A stretch of DNA of 64,000 nt from SIRX01 sp965214475. Lineage in GTDB: Bacteria > Actinomycetota > Rubrobacteria > Rubrobacterales > Rubrobacteraceae. The notes below the pieces were generated by a model that did not search any database, was not told the DNA's origin, and saw nothing but the letters and a program-made list of their open reading frames with translations. Position numbers and translations under genes: made by a program. Below are positions 58,439 to 64,000 of this stretch, one piece after another. Numbering within the stretch: the first letter of the stretch is position 1; each line of letters opens with the position of its first letter. The stretch covers positions 2,728,001-2,792,000 of the forward strand of contig OZ243953.1 of the NCBI GenBank assembly GCA_965214475.1, given 5' to 3'.

Positions 58439-60181
58439 GTGAGGATCGCGCTGGCCCAGATCAACACGACCGTCGGCGACGTGTGGGGCAACGTCGAAAA
58501 AGCGACGGAATCCCTTGAGGAAGCCGTGGACTCCGGAGCCGGGCTCGTGGCTTTCCCCGAGTTGACCATCACCGGCTACCCGCCGGAAGATCTTCTCCTG
58601 CGTCCGAGCTTTATACAAGAGAACCTGGAAGCGCTCGACGAGTTCGCCAAACAAGTCCCCGAGGGCGTGGTCGCCGCCATAGGCTTCGTAGACCTCGAAG
58701 CGGATCTCTACAACTCCTGCGCCATCGTCTCCGGTGGTGAGGTGCTGCACCGCTATCACAAACGCTACCTGCCAAACTACGGCGTCTTTGACGAGAACCG
58801 GTACTTCCATAAAGGCTCCGGGGCACCGGTAGCCAAGCTCGACGGGGCGCTCTTAGGCGTGAGCGTCTGCGAGGACATCTGGTACCCGGGCGGCCCGGCC
58901 CGCGAGCAGGCGGTGGGTGGCGCGGGGCTGCTGCTGAACGTCTCCGCATCTCCTTACCACCGGCGCAAGGGAACCTTCCGGGAGCGGATGCTGGGCGTCC
59001 GGGCTTCGGACTACGGCTGCTACGTTCTCTTCTGCAACCTGGTCGGCGGCCAGGACGAGTTGGTCTTCGACGGCCACTCCGTAGTCTTCGACCCGGAGGG
59101 CGAGCTCGTCGCCCGCGCCCGGCAATTCGAGGAGGACATGCTCTGCGTAGACCTCCACCCCGAAGAGGCCCTCATCCGGCGGCTCCACGATCCCCGGCTT
59201 CGTAAGGACGATACTGAGCAGCAGCCGCAACTCGTTGAGATACCGGGTGACGGGTTAGTCGAGCCGGAAAAAAGTGTCGAGCCCCGCGTCGAGCCGCAAC
59301 TCTCCGAAGAAGGAGAAGTCCTGGAAGCACTGACGCTGGGTTTGAAGGACTACTTCGGGAAGAATGGCTTTTCGCGGACGGTGCTCGGCCTCTCCGGGGG
59401 CATAGACTCTTCGCTGGGAGCGGCGGTCGCAGCGAGAGCTCTAGGTCCTCAAAATGTAACCGGTGTCCTTATGCCGAGTCGATACACCTCCGACGCGAGC
59501 AACACCGACGCCGAAGCCCTCGCCAAGAACCTTGGCATAGACGTGCAGGTGGTCCCGATCGGCCCGGCTTTCGACGCCTACCTGGAGATGCTGAAGCCCC
59601 ACTTCAAGGGGCTGCCGGAGAACGAGGCCGAGGAAAACTTGCAGGCCCGCATCCGGGGTAACATACTCATGGCGCTCTCGAACAAGTTCGGCTGGATCGT
59701 CCTCTCTACCGGAAACAAGAGCGAAATGAGCGTCGGCTATTCAACGCTATACGGTGACATGGCCGGCGGCTTCTCGGTAATAAAGGACGTGCCCAAGACA
59801 CTCGTATACCGGGTCGCCCGGCACCTAAACGAAGTCGAAGGCCAGGAGGTAATTCCGCAGGAGGTGCTGGACAAAGAGCCTTCCGCCGAGTTACGGGACG
59901 ACCAGCGCGACACCGATTCTTTGCCGCCCTACGATACTCTCGACCCCATCCTCGAAGCTTACATAGAAGAAGACAAGGGGTTGGTGGAAATATCTGCCGC
60001 CGGCTACGAGGAGGACGACGTACAGAACGCCATACAGTTGGTGGATCGGGCAGAATACAAGCGCCGCCAGGCCCCGACCGGGATCAAGATAACCAGCCGT
60101 GCCTTCGGCCGCGACCGCCGGATGCCGATAACCAACCGCCACAAAGAAAGCCCGAACGGCAAATCGAGCGACGACCGTTAG
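58439..60181 (+). CDS. nadE: Glutamine-dependent NAD+ synthetase
   Basis: A 580-residue two-domain enzyme. The N-terminal nitrilase-type glutaminase has its triad: Glu in FPELTITGYPPEDLL, Lys in YHKRYLPNYGVFDENRYF and Cys in GVSVCEDIWYPGG. The C-terminal ATP-pyrophosphatase synthetase has GLSGGIDSSLGAAVAARA, LSTGNKSEMSVGYSTLYGDM and PSAELRDDQRDTDSLPPYD. It amidates nicotinic acid adenine dinucleotide to NAD+ with glutamine nitrogen and ATP. The start is GTG 58439, where GGAGG (58427-58431) is 7 bases upstream and the product begins MRIALAQINTTVGD. A frame upstream to 58049 is not used. Its 3' end overlaps the convergent ABC permease gene by 4 bases. Confidence 0.96.
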   Translation: MRIALAQINTTVGDVWGNVEKATESLEEAVDSGAGLVAFPELTITGYPPEDLLLRPSFIQENLEALDEFAKQVPEGVVAAIGFVDLEADLYNSCAIVSGGEVLHRYHKRYLPNYGVFDENRYFHKGSGAPVAKLDGALLGVSVCEDIWYPGGPAREQAVGGAGLLLNVSASPYHRRKGTFRERMLGVRASDYGCYVLFCNLVGGQDELVFDGHSVVFDPEGELVARARQFEEDMLCVDLHPEEALIRRLHDPRLRKDDTEQQPQLVEIPGDGLVEPEKSVEPRVEPQLSEEGEVLEALTLGLKDYFGKNGFSRTVLGLSGGIDSSLGAAVAARALGPQNVTGVLMPSRYTSDASNTDAEALAKNLGIDVQVVPIGPAFDAYLEMLKPHFKGLPENEAEENLQARIRGNILMALSNKFGWIVLSTGNKSEMSVGYSTLYGDMAGGFSVIKDVPKTLVYRVARHLNEVEGQEVIPQEVLDKEPSAELRDDQRDTDSLPPYDTLDPILEAYIEEDKGLVEISAAGYEEDDVQNAIQLVDRAEYKRRQAPTGIKITSRAFGRDRRMPITNRHKESPNGKSSDDR

Positions 60182-61167
60182 GTCATATCCCGTCTCCAGA
60201 AGAGTAGTGTCGAGATGAGAACGAACCCGACAGCGTAGGCCGCCAAAACCCAGACGGCCTGCTCCGGCTCCACGAGTGGCTGAAAGGGGCCCGCGAACTC
60301 CTCTGGAATTGGTGAGCCGAAGGAGTTCGAAAGGGCGAAAGTATTCTCTCCCGGCATAGCTTTGCGGATGGTTTCGAGCGTTTCGTTGTCGCTGTTCGGC
60401 CCGGCGAGGCCGGCGATCAGGTTTTCCACCGCTAGCACCCAGGCGAGCCCGAGCCCGATGGCGAGCGCGGTGCCCCTAAAGAGTGTAGCCAGCGCAAAGC
60501 CCAGCATCCCCCAAACTACGAAGATAAGCGAGGCGGCACCCAGGCCCTTCGCGAAGGTGGATAGTGTAGGCCACTCCACCGATGCTTCTTCCAGCCGCGC
60601 TATGATGAAGCTACACAATGCTGCGGCTGCGAAGCCTACCAGTACAATAACCAGGATCACAACCGCAAACACCAGCAGTTTTCCGAAGAGTGTACCGAGC
60701 CTGCCGGAACGCTGGGTGAGCGCCGTTTTGAGCGTTCCCCATCCGTACTCACTACCGGCTACCAGGGCACCGAGTATCAGCGCCAGCGCCCCCCCGATGC
60801 TGAAGATTCCGCCACTAAACATGTTCGCCACCAGATTCTCCGGATACAGGCTTTCGAGAAACGCCTCGTTGTAGGCTTCCTGTCCAGCCTGCATCTGTTC
60901 TTCGACTTCCGGTGGGACCTCCTCTACAGGTGGAGGATCTGGGGGCGGTATCGCTCCTTCTACGGTCGTCTCCGGGCCGGGTGGAGGAGCTTGAGCGCCG
61001 GTTTGCTCCACGGTCCCTTCGGAACTACCCCCGACCGCCGGGGCGTTCGCGAAAGCGTAAGAGGAGAAGTAGGCGAAACCTACTATGGCGATAAAGATAA
61101 GAATCAGAAGCCACGTCGCCGGGCGCTTGCGGAGTTTTAGAAACTCTGCTTTGAAGCTGGCTATCAA
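60178..61167 (-). CDS. ABC-2 type transporter permease
   Basis: 329 residues. The first helix (~18-36) is followed by an unusually long external loop (~40-115) rich in Pro and Glu (PPPDPPPVEEVPPEVEEQMQ). Five further helices follow (~120-320), with SEYGWGTLKTALTQRSGR, the conserved cytoplasmic loop of ABC-2 permeases, between helices 2 and 3. It works with the ATPase encoded 1 bp upstream, probably as a lipid, drug or bacteriocin-type exporter or immunity transporter. The substrate is unknown. The Pro/Glu-rich extracellular loop is not typical and may contact the wall. It is convergent with nadE. Confidence 0.88.
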   Translation of the reverse strand: MIASFKAEFLKLRKRPATWLLILIFIAIVGFAYFSSYAFANAPAVGGSSEGTVEQTGAQAPPPGPETTVEGAIPPPDPPPVEEVPPEVEEQMQAGQEAYNEAFLESLYPENLVANMFSGGIFSIGGALALILGALVAGSEYGWGTLKTALTQRSGRLGTLFGKLLVFAVVILVIVLVGFAAAALCSFIIARLEEASVEWPTLSTFAKGLGAASLIFVVWGMLGFALATLFRGTALAIGLGLAWVLAVENLIAGLAGPNSDNETLETIRKAMPGENTFALSNSFGSPIPEEFAGPFQPLVEPEQAVWVLAAYAVGFVLISTLLFWRRDMT

Positions 61168-61168
61168 G

Positions 61169-62143
61169 CTACTTCTCCCCTTCCTCTTGAGTTTCCTGAC
61201 TTTCGCTTTCTTCCTGCTCTTCTTGAGGCTCTCCGGTGAGTTGCAGGAATACGTCTTCCAGTGATTGTTCTGCGGGCCGTAGTTCGCTCACTCGCAGGCC
61301 GGCTTCTACGAGCTTGGCGTTGATCTCCGCCGCTTTCTCGGGATCTATGGTGAGCCGGAGCCTCCCGTCCGTCTGCTGCACTTCTTCGACCCCCGCAAGC
61401 CTCTCCGCTATTTGGGCCGCTTCTTCTACGGGTTCGGCCTTTACGAGTAGTCCAGCCGCGCCCCGTAGTTCTTCGACGGTTCCCTCGGCCACGAGCTTGC
61501 CCTCCTGGATCACCCCTACTCTGTCACAGATTTGCTCTACTTCCCCAAGCAGGTGGCTCGACAACAGGACCGTTCGTTCACCCCGCCCGAGTCCACGAAT
61601 GAGGTCCCGCATGTCCGCCATGCCCTTCGGGTCGAGTCCGTTTGTCGGTTCGTCCAGTATCAGGAGATCCGGGTCTTTCAGTAGCGCCGCCGCGACCCCG
61701 AGCCGCTGCTTCATGCCCAAAGAGTATTTCCTGTACTTGTCCTTCGCCCTTTCTGAAAGCTCGACCTGATCCAAGACTTCCCCTATACGCGACTTCGACA
61801 CGCCCGAGTAGCGGGCCATCACCCGCAAGTTGTCCCGGCCGGAGAGGTACGGATAAAAGGCCGGCGATTCTACCAACGCCCCCACTCGCGAGAGGCTCGA
61901 CGGGGAACCGGGGTTCTCGTCCAGCACCCGGGCCTTGCCGGAGGACGGTTTGATCAGGCCCAAAAGCATCCGCAAAGTCGTTGTCTTACCGGCCCCGTTA
62001 GGCCCCAAAAAACCGTAAACTTCGCCACGCTTCACGGTGAGGTCCAGGTCTTTCACGGCGGTTATCTTCGAACCATAGCGTTTGGTCAGGCCGCTGGTCT
62101 CTACGAGGGTGGTTCGGTCGTTATTCTCCGACACGGGCGACAT
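61169..62143 (-). CDS. ABC transporter ATP-binding protein (DrrA/BcrA type)
   Basis: 324 residues. Walker A is FLGPNGAGKTTTLRMLLGL (~49), Q-loop VGALVESPAFYPYLSG, signature YSLGMKQRLG, Walker B LLILDEPTNGLDP, and the switch His is in VLLSSHLLGEV. The C-terminal extension (~230-300) has the LEDVFLQLTG motif of export-type ATPases and ends in a Glu/Gln-rich tail (EEQEESESQETQEEGEK). It energises the ABC-2 permease encoded 1 bp downstream. An inverted repeat 57-77 bp upstream may be an operator. The minus-strand operon has just these two genes. Confidence 0.93.
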   Translation of the reverse strand: MSPVSENNDRTTLVETSGLTKRYGSKITAVKDLDLTVKRGEVYGFLGPNGAGKTTTLRMLLGLIKPSSGKARVLDENPGSPSSLSRVGALVESPAFYPYLSGRDNLRVMARYSGVSKSRIGEVLDQVELSERAKDKYRKYSLGMKQRLGVAAALLKDPDLLILDEPTNGLDPKGMADMRDLIRGLGRGERTVLLSSHLLGEVEQICDRVGVIQEGKLVAEGTVEELRGAAGLLVKAEPVEEAAQIAERLAGVEEVQQTDGRLRLTIDPEKAAEINAKLVEAGLRVSELRPAEQSLEDVFLQLTGEPQEEQEESESQETQEEGEK

Positions 62144-62199
62144 CCTTTCGTAGCTGCCGAAAAGTATTGTCTCTTAGATACGCGGGCTGTGTCTAATCC

Positions 62200-62220
62200 G
62201 TTTCACGGTATGCGAAACGT
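62200..62220. promoter_or_regulatory. Inverted repeat upstream of the ABC-2 operon
   Basis: CGTTTC (62200-62205) and GAAACG (62215-62220) form a perfect 6-bp inverted repeat with a 9-bp centre. It lies 57 bp before the minus-strand ATPase start, where an operator would be expected. No regulator gene is adjacent. Confidence 0.3.
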
Positions 62221-62382
62221 GTGTTGTCCAGCACGTTCTCAGGTACCATCCTGTTGGAAATATCGGAGTCCCCAACGGAGTGTCCGGTTTTTGTCTGGGT
62301 CAGTTTGAAGTTGCAACACTTCTGGTACAAGAAACGTCTAAAATGAGCGCCAACTACTATTGGAAATCGAAAGGAGATCAGA

Positions 62383-62667
62383 ATGGTCAGCAGGACCGAA
62401 GACAATGCAATGCTGTTGCTGGGAGGTTTCTACGACCTTTCCGGGGGCAAGCCCAATGAACCCGTACCCCTCGGCGACTCACAGAGCACCGAAGCTGAGG
62501 CCGCGGCCCCGAAAGTCGGGATGGACCCGGAATCCCCCGACTGCGAGGTTGCGCTCCGGTATCTGGTCGAACAGGGTTACATAAAAGCCGACGACGAGCA
62601 GTCAGGTACTTACACCCTGAACGTTCCCGGCATTGATCGGATAAAGGAGATGCGCGACGAGGCGTGA
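62383..62667 (+). CDS. Small protein with winged-helix-like C-terminus, unknown function
   Basis: A 94-residue acidic protein. The start is secure: AAGGAG lies 7 bases before ATG 62383. Residues 1-30 are hydrophobic/turn-rich (MVSRTEDNAMLLLGGFYDLS). Residues ~52-94 (CEVALRYLVEQGYIKADDEQ, SGTYTLNVPGIDRIKEM) look like the last helix, wing and closing helix of a winged-helix fold, as in small transcription factors. The recognition helix is not obvious, so DNA binding is uncertain. It is a single gene between two minus-strand genes. Confidence 0.65.
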   Translation: MVSRTEDNAMLLLGGFYDLSGGKPNEPVPLGDSQSTEAEAAAPKVGMDPESPDCEVALRYLVEQGYIKADDEQSGTYTLNVPGIDRIKEMRDEA

Positions 62668-62685
62668 GATCAGGTCGCGCTGCTG

Positions 62686-62922
62686 CTAGACCCGGTCTTG
62701 CGCCTCGTCGGCCCCGGCGGCCTTGGCGCAGTGGGCGCAACAGTAGAAAGAACCGTCCGCCTCGATGCCGTGACCCACAACCTTGACGCCGCAGTGCTCG
62801 CAGGTAGGCGCAAGGGCGTGGATGGCGCACTCGAAGCTGTCGAACGTGCGCGCCTCGCTTCCGGGTGTCGTTACCTGAAAAGCCTTGTCGTAGTCGTTGC
62901 CGCATACTTCACACTGGGCCAT
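62686..62922 (-). CDS. Small zinc-finger/metallothionein-like protein
   Basis: 78 residues with nine cysteines, mostly in pairs: QCEVCGNDYDKAF, FECAIHALAP, TCEHCGVKVVGHG and YCCAHCAKAAG. Several histidines lie close by. The layout of C-x2-C pairs implies one or two structural zinc sites. Similar short actinobacterial proteins are labelled prokaryotic metallothionein, but a zinc-ribbon adaptor is equally possible. The ATG 62922 was chosen because AGGAG precedes it at good distance. The frame continues to 63003 without conserved sequence. It converges on the winged-helix-like gene with 18 bp between the stops. Confidence 0.75.
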   Translation of the reverse strand: MAQCEVCGNDYDKAFQVTTPGSEARTFDSFECAIHALAPTCEHCGVKVVGHGIEADGSFYCCAHCAKAAGADEAQDRV

Positions 62923-63017
62923 GTGTAGCTCCTTCCCTATATCTTTCAACTTACCGCATAGGTTCCCCACAACGTGAAATCGAAACCCGCTGGAGCGGGA
63001 CACCGAACGCGAGAGGC

Positions 63018-63046
63018 TTGCGGCTCATGCAAAATTATCCTATAAA
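63018..63046 (+). promoter_or_regulatory. Sigma-70 type promoter of the aldo-keto reductase gene
   Basis: TTGCGG (63018-63023) and TATAAA (63041-63046) are separated by the ideal 17 bp. The expected transcription start near 63053 gives a leader of about 28 bases with GGGGAG before the ATG at 63081. Confidence 0.7.
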
Positions 63047-63080
63047 ATTTCACACAAGCTTTCGATGAGAGGGGAGTTCT

Positions 63081-64000
63081 ATGGAATGCCGGAACCTCGG
63101 TAAAGATGGGCTCAAGGTCTCGGAGATAGGCCTGGGATGCATGGGGATGAGCGAGTTCTACGGCACCACGGACGAGGATGAGTCGGTAGCTACTATCTAT
63201 CGAGCTCGGCGTGACGTTTCTCGACACCGCGGACATGTACGGCCCGTGGACCAACGAGAAGCTCGTCGGGGAGGCGGTCTCCGACCGCCGGGATCTGGTA
63301 ACCCTCGCCACCAAGTTCGGTAACGTGCGGGGCGAAGACGGTAGCTCCCAGGACGTGAACGGTAGTCTAGAATACGTCCGCAAGGCTTGCGACGCATCTT
63401 TGCAGAGGCTTGGCTTGGATCACATAGACCTCTACTACCAGCACCGGGTAGACCCGGATACCCCGATAGAAGAGACCATCGGCGCGATGTCCGAGTTGGT
63501 CGAGGTGGGGAAAGTGCGCTTTCTGGGGATGTCGGAAGCCGCACCGGAGACCATTCGCCGGGCGAACGAGGTGCACCGGATCAGCGCGCTACAGTCCGAG
63601 TATTCTCTGTTCAGCCGGGATGTAGAGAGAGAGATCCTACCGACGTGCCGCGAACTTGGTATCAGATTCGTGCCTTACAGTCCGCTAGGACGGGGTTTTC
63701 TGACCGGCCAAATCCGGAGCCCCGAAGACCTCGAAGAGGACGATGCCCGGCGGGTGCGTTTCCCACGCTTTCAAGAGGAGAACTTCCGGCAGAACATGGA
63801 ACTCGTCGAAAAGGTAAAGGAGATCGCCGCAGAAAAAGACGCGACTCCTGGTCAGCTCGCCCTCGCGTGGCTGCTCGCCCAGGGTGAAGACATAGTTCCC
63901 ATCCCCGGCACCAAACGTCGCCGTTACCTGGAAGACAACGCCGGTGCTACTGAGATAGAGCTAACGGATGATGACCTGGGCCGCATCGAAGAGGCGCTGC
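63081..64000 (+). pseudogene. Aldo-keto reductase, frameshifted and cut by the right edge
   Basis: The start ATG 63081 follows GGGGAG. It begins as a typical AKR (MECRNLGKDGLKVSEIGLGC, then MGMSEFYGTTDEDESVATIY), then loses frame at 63198-63206. In the frame beginning at 63199 the enzyme continues to the window end: IELGVTFLDTADMYGPWTNE (catalytic Asp and Tyr), LATKFGNVRG (Lys), DHIDLYYQHRVD (His), ALQSEYSLFSRDVE, VPYSPLGRGFLTG and IVPIPGTKRRRYLEDN (NADP loop). Placing a second copy of the 8-mer atcgagct after the existing one (63199-63206) restores the frame and gives TIYRAIELGV, the expected family sequence. So the break equals loss of one unit of an 8-bp tandem repeat. The product would be an NADPH-dependent AKR of the YakC/AKR13 type. 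Confidence 0.85.

Noticed and set aside
57413..58810. A 465-codon version of the DUF1206 gene starting at 58810
   Set aside because: The first 183 codons are antisense to nadE and lack the family pattern. The GTG at 58261 starts the real domain.
1..64000. CRISPR arrays, rRNA genes, prophage or intact insertion sequences
   Set aside because: No spaced short-repeat array, rRNA-like stretch, transposase, integrase or phage structural gene was seen. The only repeats are those listed.

Overview
The window reads as chromosomal DNA of a fairly GC-rich actinobacterium. Gene content and style point to Rubrobacteraceae or a close relative (inference, about 0.6): very large multi-PAS signalling proteins, many GTG/TTG starts, leaderless-looking promoters, a 7Fe ferredoxin, DUF58/transglutaminase and DUF1206 genes. 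No rRNA, intact tRNA, CRISPR array, phage or intact insertion sequence was seen. Coding density is high. The only gene-free stretch above 300 bp is 4964-5379.

Layout. 1-9.3 kb: the 3' end of a UDP-glucuronate decarboxylase gene, a seven-PAS GGDEF-EAL protein, an SDR, a small membrane protein, a Crp/Fnr regulator preceded by degenerate direct repeats, a 7Fe ferredoxin with an Fnr-like box upstream, and a divergent SRPBCC/Nudix pair. 9.3-18.2 kb: a TPP-riboswitch-led thiamin salvage operon, thiT-tenA-tenA-SSF symporter-thiD-thiM-thiW-DUF2071-thiE-tandem Nudix-thiL, mostly joined by ATGA/GTGA overlaps and closed by a terminator. It has no de novo pyrimidine or thiazole synthesis genes, so it looks built for uptake and salvage. 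18.3-20.3 kb: a low-molecular-weight protein tyrosine phosphatase, a HepT-like toxin remnant and a UDP-sulfoquinovose synthase.

20.5-37.7 kb is the most unusual block. A minus-strand operon (HEAT-repeat membrane protein, processive GT2 synthase, membrane-anchored clan-A glycoside hydrolase, GH16 lipoprotein) adjoins a single-domain response regulator and a second minus-strand operon (two giant hybrid kinases with REC-REC-Hpt tails and a REC-GGDEF protein). This looks like a phosphorelay/c-di-GMP controlled surface polysaccharide system, possibly a beta-glucan. The two kinases share a perfect 670-bp direct repeat.

38-47 kb: a PhoR/PhoB-like pair, a dgcA-dgcN-type pair, an apparently leaderless HNH gene, a MoxR-DUF58-transglutaminase operon and an A-type Fe-S carrier. 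47-64 kb: HD-GYP protein, DUF427, Nudix genes, an ABC exporter followed by a 24-residue membrane micropeptide, CorC/CNNM, 2-hydroxyacid dehydrogenase, DUF1206, nadE, an ABC-2 transporter and an aldo-keto reductase running off the right edge. Four genes in this last 17 kb (GNAT, DUF427, 2-hydroxyacid dehydrogenase, aldo-keto reductase) carry a reading-frame break. One is explained by loss of one copy of an 8-bp tandem repeat. They may be real pseudogenes or sequencing/assembly errors, and only resequencing can tell.

Family names are from recognising motifs by eye. No database search was run.
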